DNA of 64,000 bases from Marinobacterium_D sp050908845 (GTDB lineage: Bacteria; Pseudomonadota; Gammaproteobacteria; Pseudomonadales; Balneatricaceae). Every line of letters starts with the position of its first letter. Within the stretch, counting starts at the first letter, position 1. The stretch lies in the NCBI RefSeq assembly GCF_050908845.1, contig NZ_CP194171.1, forward strand, positions 1,736,001 to 1,800,000, in the 5' to 3' direction. Positions 50,827 to 60,208 of the stretch are shown in pieces. A program made the position numbers and the translations under genes. Under the pieces are notes generated by a model. That model searched no databases and had not been told where the DNA came from. It saw only the letters and a program-made list of their open reading frames with translations.

Positions 50827-51782
50827 CCCTCCAGCTGCTGTTCGGCCAGTTTCAGGTCCAGCGTGGCCTTGAGCAGACGGTAGAGCTGGATCGACGCATC
50901 GATCTCCTCCTTGCGGTTGGTCAGGCTCTCGATATTCAGCCCCAGCGGCAGGCCCAGCGGCAGGCAGGCCTCGATGATCTGGTCGAGACTGTTCTGGCAG
51001 ATCCGGATCGACTCCGCCAGCGGGTTTTCCGCATCCAGGATGCGCCAGCGGGTCGCCGGCGGCACTGAAATACCCAGCCACTCCATAAACTCCAGCGTCT
51101 TGGCACTGCCGCAGGGCGTGAACGTCAGCACGATCCGTCTGGGCTCGATACCCTGTTCGCGGCAGGTGCGCGCATAGCTGGCGAGCAGATCGATGGTGGC
51201 CTGGGGGTTGTACACCGCCTGGGAGACGAAGAACTCTACGCCGTTTTCCTGTTTACCCAGCAGGCGTTCATGTTCATTGCCTTTCTGTGCGTGGCGCTCG
51301 GCAATGGTGACGCCGCCCAGGTGGAAGGGGTGCTGGTGCTCGCCGATCGCCTTGTAAGCTTCCGGCAGAGTCAGGCGGATATCGCCCTCTGAGGAGGGGC
51401 TGCCCACCAGAACCACGTTGCGCAGGTTGAAGTCGTTCCAGGCTTCCTCCAGCCACTGCTCGAAATCGGCCCGGTTACGCTGGGCAACACTCTTGTAGGT
51501 GATCGTCTCGCGGTCGGAGAGATCGGCGATCAGGCGTGAATACTCACGCGGGTCGCGGGTACGCTTGAAAGGAAACGGGCGGGGGGTATCGATACGCTCG
51601 CTTTCGTCCTGGATGTCATAAATGATCAGGCCATCGTATTCAAGCGCGGCAAGACGTCCCAGAAGCTTCTCGGCGATCTCCTGCATCTGCTCGTCACTGG
51701 TGCTCTCACGAGGAGGGGTGGTACCGATGAAGTACACGCCACGTGTAGGGTCAGCAAATTTTTCGCGCAGAGTCAGGTGCAT
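50823..51782 (-). CDS. Methylenetetrahydrofolate reductase-like flavoprotein
   Basis: A 319-residue TIM-barrel protein of the MTHFR superfamily. The N-terminus IGTTPPREST matches the usual active-site start of these proteins, and the middle holds NVVLVGSPSSEGDIRLTLPEA (split: NVVLVGSPSSEG / DIRLTLPEA) and GVEFFVSQAVYNPQATI, where MetF contacts flavin and folate. The later FTPCGSAKTLEFMEWLGI is typical. It is longer than MetF and not adjacent to methionine genes, so the substrate may be folate or another one-carbon carrier. It is monocistronic. Confidence 0.78.
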   Translation of the reverse strand: MHLTLREKFADPTRGVYFIGTTPPRESTSDEQMQEIAEKLLGRLAALEYDGLIIYDIQDESERIDTPRPFPFKRTRDPREYSRLIADLSDRETITYKSVAQRNRADFEQWLEEAWNDFNLRNVVLVGSPSSEGDIRLTLPEAYKAIGEHQHPFHLGGVTIAERHAQKGNEHERLLGKQENGVEFFVSQAVYNPQATIDLLASYARTCREQGIEPRRIVLTFTPCGSAKTLEFMEWLGISVPPATRWRILDAENPLAESIRICQNSLDQIIEACLPLGLPLGLNIESLTNRKEEIDASIQLYRLLKATLDLKLAEQQLEG

Positions 51783-52021
51783 GGTGGTTATCCAATGTCT
51801 CGTTGATAGCAGGCGAGCATTATAAACGTGAAAATGATTCAGTACGTTTAGTTATATGATGAAATGTTCTGTAGTTGATGTGAATCGGCCTCATAACGCC
51901 CTGAATAACCCTTTAGTATTTTGATTTGTAAGGAGTTTTAGCGCGATGCTTGAGAGGCTTTCTGCCCTTTGGCGTATGAAGGCCGTTAATGCAGACAGCT
52001 GCTACAACGGGAGGATAGACC

Positions 52022-53359
52022 TTAAAGCAGGAATAGCGAGCCTAGTCCGAGGAAGACCACGAAGCCGACTACATCGGTAACGGTAGTCAGGATAACCGAG
52101 CCGGACAGGGCCGGGTCGATCTTCAGTTTGTGCAGCAGGACCGGTATCAACACGCCGGATAGCGCGGCGGCGGCGATATTGACGACAATCGCAAGCGCGA
52201 TAACCAGGCCGATAGCGGGGCTGGAGAACCACCAGGACGCGACAATGCCGATCACGATGGCCCAGAGCACCCCGTTCAGACCACCGACACTGAGCTCCTT
52301 GCGCAGCAGCGGCATCACGCTGGCAGTGGTGATCTGGCCCAGGGCCAGGCCGCGAATAATCAGGGTCAGGGTCTGGCTGCCGGCAATGCCGCCCATGGAG
52401 GCCACCACCGGCATCAGCACCGCCAGCGCCACCACCTGTTGCAGGGTGCCCTCGAACAGGCCGATCGCCCAGGAGGCAAGGAAGGCGGTCAGCAGGTTGA
52501 TCCCGAGCCAGGTAGCGCGACGGCGTGAACTGCGCAGCACCGGCGCAAACAGGTCCTCCTCCTCGTCGAGACCGGCGCTGGCCATCAACTGGGCTTCGTA
52601 CTGTTCGTGCAGCAGTTCGAACGCGAGCCGCACGCTCATTCTGCCGAGCAACAGGCCGCTATCATCGACCACCGGCAGGGCGGACACTTCGGCATGCTCG
52701 AACGCCTCATTCGCCTCTTTCAGCGAACGCTGGGCTGCCAGGGGCTCGATCTCTTCGTCGAGCAGTTCGGTGAGCGGGCGGTGGTCGGGCTGGCCGAACA
52801 GGCGTGTGGTCAGTACCGCACCGGCATAGCGGCCGGTTCGGTCTACCAACCAGAGGTGGGTCGTGAACTCGGGCACTTCGCGGCGCAACAGGCGCTCGGC
52901 GTCACGCACCCGGCTGTTCTGCGGCAGAATCAGCAGATCATGATCCACGTAGCGACCGATGGCGTTTTCATCGAACTGGGCGGAGCGCTCGTAATGGGCA
53001 CGCTGGCGCTCGTCCATGCGTGCAAGCGCAATATCCACCACATCGTCCGGCAGGGATTCGCCCAGCTCGATCAGTGTTTCCGCATCCAGGTCGGAGATCA
53101 GTTGATCCAGCGACTGGGTGTCGAGCTCCCGCACCAGAGCGATACGCGCTTCCGCACGCATATCGACCAGGACATCGACCCGCTGTTCCGCCGGGACCTG
53201 TTCCCAGCACTCCAGACGCTCTTCACGCGGCAGGGATTCCAGCAGCAGCGCGACCTGGTCCGGTTCCAGATCCTCCGCGACCTCGGCGTACAGCTGGGCA
53301 CCGACCTCTTCATCGCTACGAATCAGTTGTTCAATGCGCTGGGTAATCTCTTCGCTCAT
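52022..53359 (-). CDS. mgtE: Magnesium transporter MgtE
   Basis: A 445-residue channel. The N-domain of helical MgtE repeats covers about 1-130 (LLESLPREERLECWEQVP, IELGESLPDDVVDIALARM). A CBS pair covers about 135-260. Five membrane helices follow, with PVVASMGGIAGSQTLTLIIRG as the pore signature (split: PVVASMGGIAGSQ / TLTLIIRG). Cytoplasmic magnesium binds the N- and CBS domains and closes the channel. It follows a DUF2238 gene by two bases on the same strand and is therefore its operon partner. Confidence 0.94.
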   Translation of the reverse strand: MSEEITQRIEQLIRSDEEVGAQLYAEVAEDLEPDQVALLLESLPREERLECWEQVPAEQRVDVLVDMRAEARIALVRELDTQSLDQLISDLDAETLIELGESLPDDVVDIALARMDERQRAHYERSAQFDENAIGRYVDHDLLILPQNSRVRDAERLLRREVPEFTTHLWLVDRTGRYAGAVLTTRLFGQPDHRPLTELLDEEIEPLAAQRSLKEANEAFEHAEVSALPVVDDSGLLLGRMSVRLAFELLHEQYEAQLMASAGLDEEEDLFAPVLRSSRRRATWLGINLLTAFLASWAIGLFEGTLQQVVALAVLMPVVASMGGIAGSQTLTLIIRGLALGQITTASVMPLLRKELSVGGLNGVLWAIVIGIVASWWFSSPAIGLVIALAIVVNIAAAALSGVLIPVLLHKLKIDPALSGSVILTTVTDVVGFVVFLGLGSLFLL

Positions 53360-53361
53360 TA

Positions 53362-53985
53362 TCAGCCGCCGGCGTCTCTGGAGGTGGAATAAACAGATAG
53401 TCGGGCCATCTGCGCGTCATGATAGCGGTGCAGTGTGGCAAGTGCGAGCAGCGCGCCGACCAGTGCCATGAACATATCGGACTGGGTGTCCCAGACGTAT
53501 CCCTGGGTACCGAGAAAAGCCTCGGCGCCGGCACCACTGAGCAGGGCGACCCACCACTCGATCAATTCGTAGAAAGCGCTCAGTGCCAGGCAGAAGCAGA
53601 CCACAAAAAAGGCACACCAGCCCCGGCCGTTAACCACCTTGAGCCTTAGCAGCAGCTCCCGTGCGATGATTGCCGGGACAAATCCCTGTGCCAGGTGACC
53701 AAGCTTGTCGTAGTTGTTGCGCGTCTGACCGAGCCAGTCGGCGATCCAGTCAAACAGCGGTACCCGTGCGTAGGTGTAGTGACCGCCCACCATCAGAATG
53801 ATGCAGTGGGCCAGGATCAGCCACAGGCAGAGGCTGGTCAGTGGGAAGCGCTCGCGGCTCCAGATCACCAGTCCCGCCCCCGCCAGGGCCGGGGCGATCT
53901 CCAGCCACCAGGTCAGACGGTCGTACGGCGAAATGGCCGACCAGGTCAAGACAAGTGAAAATATCAGTATCCAGAGACGAAACAC
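53362..53985 (-). CDS. DUF2238 family membrane protein, YjdF-like
   Basis: A 207-residue inner-membrane protein with about six hydrophobic segments. Conserved stretches are SPYDRLTWWLEIAPAL, GGHYTYARVPLFDWI, NNYDKLGHLAQGFVPAI and AFYELIEWW, which mark the YjdF/DUF2238 family. No function is known. The stop codon lies two bases before the mgtE start, so coupling is likely and a link to magnesium or membrane state is possible. Confidence 0.92.
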   Translation of the reverse strand: MFRLWILIFSLVLTWSAISPYDRLTWWLEIAPALAGAGLVIWSRERFPLTSLCLWLILAHCIILMVGGHYTYARVPLFDWIADWLGQTRNNYDKLGHLAQGFVPAIIARELLLRLKVVNGRGWCAFFVVCFCLALSAFYELIEWWVALLSGAGAEAFLGTQGYVWDTQSDMFMALVGALLALATLHRYHDAQMARLSVYSTSRDAGG

Positions 53986-54057
53986 GGCGCTATCCTTCAG
54001 CGGCTTACAGCGTACCCTAATAATAGTCGCCGCGACGGCTCAGTGGATCAAGAGTTA

Positions 54058-54603
54058 ATGGCCCTTAAATCAACTATTTACAAAGCGACCCTGAATATCT
54101 CCGACCTGGATCGTCAGCATTACGCCGAGTACCCGCTGACGCTGGCGCTGCACCCTTCGGAGACGGAAACCCGGATGATGATCCGCCTGCTCGCCTTTGC
54201 CATGTTTGCAGATGAGGCGCTCAGCTTTACCCGCGGTCTCTGCGTGGATGATGAGCCGGACCTCTGGCAGCACGCGCCAAGCGGCGAAATTGATCTTTGG
54301 ATCGAGGTGGGATTACCCAGCGATAAGCGGTTGCGCAAGGCCTGTTCCCGGGCCAAGCGGGTGGTGCTGCTGGCATACGGCAGCGATCAGCAGTTCGACC
54401 CCTGGTTCCAGGGTGTACGCAAGACGCTGATGCGGCTCGATAACCTGGATATTTACCGCATCGATGACAGCGCCTGCGATACGCTGACCGCCCTGGCCGA
54501 GCGGCAGATGCGCCTGCAGTGCACAATCCAGGACGGGGAGCTCTGGTTCACCGGTGAGGCCGGCAGCGCCGAGGTGAGACCCCGGCCCGTGTCAGTCGTG
54601 TAA
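54058..54603 (+). CDS. yaeQ: YaeQ family protein
   Basis: A 181-residue protein equal in length to E. coli YaeQ. Conserved parts are YKATLNISDLDRQHYAEYPL, HPSETETRMMIRLLAFAMFA, EIDLWIEVGLPSDKRLRKAC and YGSDQQFDPWF. The fold belongs to the restriction-endonuclease-like group, so a nuclease activity is suspected. The ATG at 54058 is preferred over an in-frame upstream start. The last 12 bases overlap the end of the convergent acetyltransferase gene. Confidence 0.94.
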   Translation: MALKSTIYKATLNISDLDRQHYAEYPLTLALHPSETETRMMIRLLAFAMFADEALSFTRGLCVDDEPDLWQHAPSGEIDLWIEVGLPSDKRLRKACSRAKRVVLLAYGSDQQFDPWFQGVRKTLMRLDNLDIYRIDDSACDTLTALAERQMRLQCTIQDGELWFTGEAGSAEVRPRPVSVV

Positions 54604-55092
54604 GGGTTTTTCCCAGAACATCGCTTTACCGGTTGCGGGATCCAGCTCGTAGCCGGCGTAACCCTTACGCCGGTAAACCGCCTGGGCCCGGCCATTGCCC
54701 TCCAGAACCTCCAGCGTCAGCTTGCAGCAGCCGTTACGACGGGCGACCGCTTCAGCGGCGTCGAGCAGCTGGTCCGCCAGACCCCGGCCGCGAAACTCAC
54801 TGGCAACGATAACGTCGTGGATATTCAGCAGAGGGGCACACTTGAAGGTGGAGAAGCCTTCGAATGCGTTCAGTAGTCCGGCGGGTTCGCCGTTACAGAA
54901 CGCCAGCAGCGTAAGGCTGTCCTGCCGCAGCGCCAGGGCCATCGGCAGGCGTTCGAGGGTTGCTGCGGCCAGTGGCTTGCCACCGCCCAAGGGATCACAG
55001 GCGTACGCCTGCATCATCGTGCGAAACGCAGCGGCCTGTTCGGGAAGTCCTAGGTCGGCTTCGATTATCTCTATATGGCGGGGCGTGGGCAT
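54592..55092 (-). CDS. GNAT family N-acetyltransferase
   Basis: A 166-residue acetyltransferase. The acetyl-CoA motif A is DVIVASEFRGRGLADQLLDAA (split: DVIVASEFRGRG / LADQLLDAA; about 94-114), followed by NGCCKLTLEVLEGNGRAQAVYRRKGYAG in the C-terminal half. All elements of a working GNAT fold are present; the substrate is unknown. It is convergent with yaeQ and monocistronic. Confidence 0.9.
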   Translation of the reverse strand: MPTPRHIEIIEADLGLPEQAAAFRTMMQAYACDPLGGGKPLAAATLERLPMALALRQDSLTLLAFCNGEPAGLLNAFEGFSTFKCAPLLNIHDVIVASEFRGRGLADQLLDAAEAVARRNGCCKLTLEVLEGNGRAQAVYRRKGYAGYELDPATGKAMFWEKPLHD

Positions 55093-55287
55093 GGCATTCT
55101 CCGGAAATCTGACCGGCTGGTTAAGTTACAGATCCGTTCTGTTGCTGGCAAGGAGCGAAATCAACAGTTGGCTAATTGCTGTACTAATCCTGCTAAACTT
55201 GTGACCCGAATTGCCGATACTCTATCTTTATTCTTTGTTCCTGCGCCCAAGGCGCGAAGCCGATTAATTTAATCCCCGGAGTGGATT

Positions 55288-56442
55288 GTGGTCAGTATCT
55301 ATCCCTCATCAGTCTATGGTCAGCCCATCGGTACGACACTCAACAGTAGTACCAGCGGCAATACTGCCAGTGTGGGCGACAGATCCACAGATGCGCTGCT
55401 ATCCAAGCTGGCTGAGAACATCCCGGGCATGGGCGCCGAAGAGCTGCGATCCCTGAATGCCGAGGATTTCAGCCCGGAAAAGGTCGCAACACGGATCAGC
55501 GATTTCGTTGCGGCAGGACTGGAGGCAGCCCGGTCACGTGGGGCCAGCGACGAGAAGCTGCAGTCTATGTATGATGCGGCACTCAGCGGCGTCCAGAAGG
55601 GCTTTGATGACGCGCGTGAAGTACTTGAGAATCTCCAGCTTCTCGATGGGCAGATAGCCGAGCAGGTCGACGAGACCGAAAGCCTGACGTTTGAAGCGCT
55701 CAACGCGCTGGCGCCCGGCACAGACGGCATCAGCTCGGGCATGGGTACCCGCATGAGTATCATTGAGCGGTTCCAGAATGCCGAGGAGATGCAGTTGACC
55801 ATCTTCACCCAGGATGGCGACGAGGTAACTATCAACTTCGGCCGCGACCAGAATTACCAGAGCGGCTATGCGGCGGCCACCGATGGGCAGGGTAATTCGG
55901 CAGCGGTCTTCAGCCTGAGCCGGTCGGAGTACAGTGAATACAGTTTTACGGTTTCAGGCAGCCTGGATGAGGGGGAGATCGAGGCGTTGCAGAACCTGGT
56001 CAAGGATGTCTCCGGCCTCGCTGACGAGTTTTTCAACGGTGATGTGCAGAAGGCGTTTGAACAGAGCGGGACACTGAATTTCGATGCCGCGGAGCTGGCC
56101 TCCATGCAGCTCGATATGAGTTACACCCGCCAGTACGCCAGTATTTCCAGCTATGAGCAGGTCAGCCAGCTGGAGCAGACGGCTGACAAACCGGGGCGCC
56201 GTCTCGGACACCTGATGAAAGAGGTGGCGCAGAGCTTTGGCGCACCCTCACTGGGTAATCTGTTGGCACCGGGGCAGCTGGGACGCGATCTGTTCGAAGC
56301 ACTGGTGAACCAGGACAGCCGCTATATCGAAGCGCCGGCTGAAGAACAGGAGCGCTACGCTGACAACCTGCGCACGCTGCTCGATGCGGTAGCGCCGGTG
56401 GAAGCGCCGGACGCCGAGCCCGGCACCGCGCCGGATAGCTAA
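55288..56442 (+). CDS. DUF5610 domain protein
   Basis: A 384-residue hydrophilic protein with no signal peptide or membrane helix. The N-terminal SIYPSSVYGQP is followed by a helical DUF5610-like region (about 35-115, with LLSKLAENIPGMGAEELRSL and EKVATRISDFVAAGLEAARS) that resembles domains in flagellar or surface proteins. The middle (about 165-235) is beta-rich and the rest helical. It starts at a GTG with GGAG upstream and ends in a terminator. The function is unknown. The family assignment is from memory of similar proteins. Confidence 0.7.
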   Translation: MVSIYPSSVYGQPIGTTLNSSTSGNTASVGDRSTDALLSKLAENIPGMGAEELRSLNAEDFSPEKVATRISDFVAAGLEAARSRGASDEKLQSMYDAALSGVQKGFDDAREVLENLQLLDGQIAEQVDETESLTFEALNALAPGTDGISSGMGTRMSIIERFQNAEEMQLTIFTQDGDEVTINFGRDQNYQSGYAAATDGQGNSAAVFSLSRSEYSEYSFTVSGSLDEGEIEALQNLVKDVSGLADEFFNGDVQKAFEQSGTLNFDAAELASMQLDMSYTRQYASISSYEQVSQLEQTADKPGRRLGHLMKEVAQSFGAPSLGNLLAPGQLGRDLFEALVNQDSRYIEAPAEEQERYADNLRTLLDAVAPVEAPDAEPGTAPDS

Positions 56443-56458
56443 GATACACCGCCATACA

Positions 56459-56493
56459 GAAAAAAAACGGCTGATCACTCAGCCGGTTTTTTT
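56459..56493. terminator. Rho-independent terminator after the DUF5610 gene
   Basis: Stem CGGCTGA / TCAGCCG with a TCAC loop, an A-run before and T-run after it; it can work on both strands for the two convergent genes. Confidence 0.9.
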
Positions 56494-56539
56494 GTCTAGT
56501 CGGGTGCCGGAGCCTTAGCTCAGCATCCGGAGCAACAGA

Positions 56540-56905
56540 TCAGCAGCGGCCCTTTTTGGCCTGTCCCGGCGGGCAGAAGCTGGCGCGATTGCGATGGTCG
56601 CCGTGGTAGTAGTGATGCGCTTCGCGGTACTCACGGCGATCGCGATACTCATGGCGATCACGAGAGTAGCGGTCGTCGTAGCGACGATCGTCGCGGTAAT
56701 CCCGGGTGTTCACGGCCGTGCCGACGGCGGCGCCAATCCCTGAGCCTGCGATAGCGCCATCCCGGCCACCCAGTTCGGCACCGACAGCGCTGCCCAGGGC
56801 GCCGCCGATAGCACCGCCAATGGCGGAGTCCAGTGTCAGATCACCCGCCATGGAAACCGCGGGCAAGAAAGCCATTACTGCAATTGCGATAGTCGATTTT
56901 TTCAC
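56540..56905 (-). CDS. Exported glycine-zipper protein with charged tail
   Basis: A 121-residue protein. The signal peptide is residues 1-20 (KKSTIAIAVMAFLPAVSMA). The next 45 residues form a glycine-zipper (AIGGAIGGALGSAVGAELGG), which usually inserts into or packs on membranes. A long Arg/Asp/Tyr-rich stretch follows (DYRDDRRYDDRYSRDRHEYR), then CPPGQAKKGRC at the end with two cysteines. GGAG lies five bases before the GTG at 56905; an ATG 15 bases earlier is less well placed. The role is unknown. Confidence 0.83.
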   Translation of the reverse strand: MKKSTIAIAVMAFLPAVSMAGDLTLDSAIGGAIGGALGSAVGAELGGRDGAIAGSGIGAAVGTAVNTRDYRDDRRYDDRYSRDRHEYRDRREYREAHHYYHGDHRNRASFCPPGQAKKGRC

Positions 56906-57190
56906 GTTAACTCCGTTCATTCTGTACCCGCAGGGACAGGTACGTCAGATCATCGCCGTTGTGCCTTTTGCTTCCGTGCGCCTGTGCATACGGCAGTGAT
57001 GTTCATTCCAGCATCGGCAGCAGTGTTTGTCTTTGCCAAGGAGATACCGGCGTTATCGCCGGTTAACGCTGGCGATCGACCAAAATTTCACAGGCTCTGC
57101 TGCAGTGATGCGTCACTGTGTCACATTCCAAGACAGGCCTGAATCTCTTAAGTTCCCTCCAGCTTTCAGGTTGAACAGGGGATAAGCGAG

Positions 57191-59128
57191 ATGCGAAGTG
57201 CAAGGCGTGGGTTCTGGATACTGGCGGTGTATGGAGTGATTAACACACCACTCTGGGCCGATGATCAGCCGATGTTGATCGAGGTGATCAAGCCGTTGCC
57301 GGTCAGTGCCGCAGAGAGCGAGCTCAATCTGAACCAGCCGCTGGCGCCCGCCGCCGATGGTGGCGAAGTGTTGCGGGATCTGACCGGTGTCTCCGGCTCG
57401 CGCATGGGTGGTCGTGGTATCGACCCCGTCATCAGGGGGCAGCAGCAGAACCGTCTCAATGTGATCCTGGACGGCGCCTATATCTACGGTGCCTGCCCTA
57501 ATCGTATGGACCCGCCCACCACCTATTCAGCCGCCGAGAGCTATGACCGCGTGGTTGTCCTGAAAGGAAATCACAGCGTGATTTACGGCCCGGGTGGCAG
57601 CGGCGGTACGGTGCTGTTTGAGCGAGAGCGTCCGCAGTTCGATGCCAAGGGCTATCGCGGTAAAGTGTCGGCGGGGTATGCCGGTAACGGGGAATCATCC
57701 ACGCTTGTTGCAGACCTGGCCGCTGGCAGCGACCGGGGATACGTCCGTTTTATCGGTGACAAGGCGGATGCGGGCAACTATGAAGATGGTGCCGGCGATG
57801 AGGTCCGCTCCTCCTACGAAACTGAATCCAACGCGCTGATGTTGGGCGCCCGGGTTGCCGATCGCACCTGGCTGGAGGGAAGTTACGAACAGGTGCGGGA
57901 GGAGGATGTGCTCTTTCCCGGTGCCGGTATGGATTCACCTTACAGTGATGCGGACACCTGGCGCCTGAAACTGGACCACCAGCCACAGGGTTCCTCCATC
58001 CAGCGTATCCGTGCGGAGGTCTATCGCGCCGATATTGACCACCTGATGGATAATTACTCGCTGCGCCCAGCCGGCATGATGAGGATGGCGGCACCCACCT
58101 CATCCGATACCCTCGGTGGGCGACTGCTGATAGACAGTTATATCGGGGGGCACCAGTTGCAGTGGGGCGTCGACCATCAGCAGAACAACCGCAAAGGCGT
58201 GCGGCAGATGGTTATGCCCTCCGGCATGCGGATGGATGTCAGCGATCTCTGGCCGGACGTGACGATTGAGCAGACCGGTCTGTTCGCTGAGGTTAAACAT
58301 TACCTCTTGGCCGATAGCTGGCTGAAGGCGGGGGGACGCCTGGACCATGTGACCGCGGATGCCAAACGTACGCCGGCGGATGACGATGCCAGCGAGAACA
58401 ACCTGAGCGGATTTCTGACCTGGAACCAACGCCTGGACGACCGCTTCAGCCTGCAATCAACGCTGTCACGCAGCGTCAGAACCGCCGATGCCACCGAGCG
58501 TTATATCGATGCCGGTAGCTGGCAGGGTAACCCGGATCTGGATCCGGAGATTCACCAGCAGATGGAGTTGATGCTCAGCGCCGATGCTGGCCGTTTCAGC
58601 GGGTCGGTTTCCGGTTACCTGGACCGTGTCGACGATTTTATCCTGCGTAAGAACAACCGCTATTCCAATGTGGGGGCGCAGCTGTATGGCATCGATCTTG
58701 AGCTCGCCTGGCAGCTGGACGCCAACTGGCGTCTGAGTAACGGGGTTTCCTGGGTCCGAGGCACCAACCGCGATGATGACACCAATCTGTCCCAGATACC
58801 GCCGCTGACGGCGACGCTGGCGCTGGATTACCAGCGTGACGCCTTCCATGCCGGTGGTGACTGGCTGCTGGTGTCACAGCAGTCCGATGTGTGTCTGGCG
58901 GGCAGCGACTGTGGCGGTCAGGATCTGCAGCAAACGCCGGGTTACGGCGTGGTGAACCTGAACGCGGGCTACGATATTACGGCGAATCTAAGTGTTGATG
59001 CCGGCATCGATAACCTGTTCGACAAGCGTTACTCCGATCACCTGAACCGGGAAGATCTGCTGGGCAACAGCGTGCAGGTCAGTGAACCGGGTCGCAATCT
59101 CTGGGTGAGGATGAGCGCCCGGTTCTGA
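57191..59128 (+). CDS. TonB-dependent copper receptor, OprC/NosA-like
   Basis: A 645-residue outer-membrane receptor. After a signal peptide (residues 1-23, ending PLWA) there is a TonB-box-like MLIEVIKPL, a plug domain (about 50-150) with the sequence GACPNRMDPPTTY, which is a hallmark of OprC/NosA copper receptors, and a 22-strand barrel ending in aromatic Phe (MSARF). Copper uptake driven by TonB is the likely role. NosA supplies copper to nitrous-oxide reductase in some bacteria; no nos genes are near. AGCGAG precedes the ATG. It is convergent with the LpxR gene. Confidence 0.92.
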   Translation: MRSARRGFWILAVYGVINTPLWADDQPMLIEVIKPLPVSAAESELNLNQPLAPAADGGEVLRDLTGVSGSRMGGRGIDPVIRGQQQNRLNVILDGAYIYGACPNRMDPPTTYSAAESYDRVVVLKGNHSVIYGPGGSGGTVLFERERPQFDAKGYRGKVSAGYAGNGESSTLVADLAAGSDRGYVRFIGDKADAGNYEDGAGDEVRSSYETESNALMLGARVADRTWLEGSYEQVREEDVLFPGAGMDSPYSDADTWRLKLDHQPQGSSIQRIRAEVYRADIDHLMDNYSLRPAGMMRMAAPTSSDTLGGRLLIDSYIGGHQLQWGVDHQQNNRKGVRQMVMPSGMRMDVSDLWPDVTIEQTGLFAEVKHYLLADSWLKAGGRLDHVTADAKRTPADDDASENNLSGFLTWNQRLDDRFSLQSTLSRSVRTADATERYIDAGSWQGNPDLDPEIHQQMELMLSADAGRFSGSVSGYLDRVDDFILRKNNRYSNVGAQLYGIDLELAWQLDANWRLSNGVSWVRGTNRDDDTNLSQIPPLTATLALDYQRDAFHAGGDWLLVSQQSDVCLAGSDCGGQDLQQTPGYGVVNLNAGYDITANLSVDAGIDNLFDKRYSDHLNREDLLGNSVQVSEPGRNLWVRMSARF

Positions 59129-59135
59129 GTTAAAG

Positions 59136-60206
59136 CTAGAAAGAGTAGGAGAGGGCGATGGAGCCGAACTTGTGGCCCCCGTCCTGCTTTTCGAACTGTT
59201 GGGTGCGGTAATAGCGGGCCAGGGAGAGCTTCCAGCGGTCGTAAGTGGCCGCGACACCCCAGGCGGCATCCGCCACTAAATGCTCCTTGTCCACCGAGTG
59301 ACTGTCGCGGAAGGTGTTACCGTCGAGGAATATATCGCGCAGTACCCAGCGGCCGTCGATGGATACGAAGGCGTGGATGCCCCATTGATCGTGGAAGCGC
59401 GGGTCGCCGCTGCCCGGGGTGCTGTTGTCGCCGCCGGGGCGCAGTGCCGAGGTGCCGAAATCCTGGGGCAGCTGGTAACCGATGCGGTACTCGGCACCGG
59501 TGTTCAGGTAGGTCGCTACGTTGCCGAGGCTGCCGCCGGCGTGACCGATAAAGTCGTGCTGGATATTGTCGATAATACCGCCATGAAACAGCCGCTGCTT
59601 GCGCTCGTAGATCAGCTGGATACCGGGTTCGTTGTGAAGCTGATTATCCCAGCCGTTAAAACGCTCGAAGCCGCGCAGGTCATGGATAAAATTCTGGCTC
59701 TCTTCAGCCAGGGACCAGGGTCCGATGACACCCAGGTTCACTTCGAATGACTTCAGCTTGTGCCGGGTCTGGGTGTGGTACCCGAAACCCAGGTAGAGCC
59801 AGCCGGCGTAGGGGCGGTCATCCGGATCCAGTGTGGTGCGCTCCCGGTCTTCCGGGGTATACATCTGCTGTCCCAGTGTGACTACCAGGTGGTGTCTGGG
59901 GTCCTCTTCAAAGGGCTCAGGTTCCGGGTCGAGCTGGGTCAAACGCCGGTTGGCGCTGCGCACCCAGTGGGGGATCCGCGGATCGTCGATGAAGTTACTG
60001 ATCTCCGGCGATACCCAGGAGGCGCGCACGCCGTTGGTGTACTGCTGGTCCGTATCGGCGAAGAGGTCGTTTTCCAGGTAGAGATTCAGGGTCCAGGCGT
60101 CGCGGGGCTTTTCCGCGGGCTCCAGCTCGAGCGCCTGAACCAGCGCCGGGCTGGCTGACAGGCTCAGCAGTAAAGGCAGCGTCGCACGCCGCATCCGGGG
60201 GCACAT
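59136..60206 (-). CDS. Lipid A deacylase LpxR family protein
   Basis: A 356-residue outer-membrane protein (DUF2219/LpxR). The signal peptide is residues 1-25 (core LPLLLSLSASPALVQA). The mature part starts with LYLENDLFADTDQQYTNG, where the conserved Asn-Asp pair belongs to the catalytic, calcium-binding region of LpxR. It ends with a typical barrel strand, IALSYSF. LpxR removes the 3'-acyloxyacyl chain of lipid A and so lowers endotoxicity and alters the surface. It lies three bases before ydbL on the same strand and may share its transcript. Confidence 0.88.
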   Translation of the reverse strand: MCPRMRRATLPLLLSLSASPALVQALELEPAEKPRDAWTLNLYLENDLFADTDQQYTNGVRASWVSPEISNFIDDPRIPHWVRSANRRLTQLDPEPEPFEEDPRHHLVVTLGQQMYTPEDRERTTLDPDDRPYAGWLYLGFGYHTQTRHKLKSFEVNLGVIGPWSLAEESQNFIHDLRGFERFNGWDNQLHNEPGIQLIYERKQRLFHGGIIDNIQHDFIGHAGGSLGNVATYLNTGAEYRIGYQLPQDFGTSALRPGGDNSTPGSGDPRFHDQWGIHAFVSIDGRWVLRDIFLDGNTFRDSHSVDKEHLVADAAWGVAATYDRWKLSLARYYRTQQFEKQDGGHKFGSIALSYSF

Positions 60207-60208
60207 GG

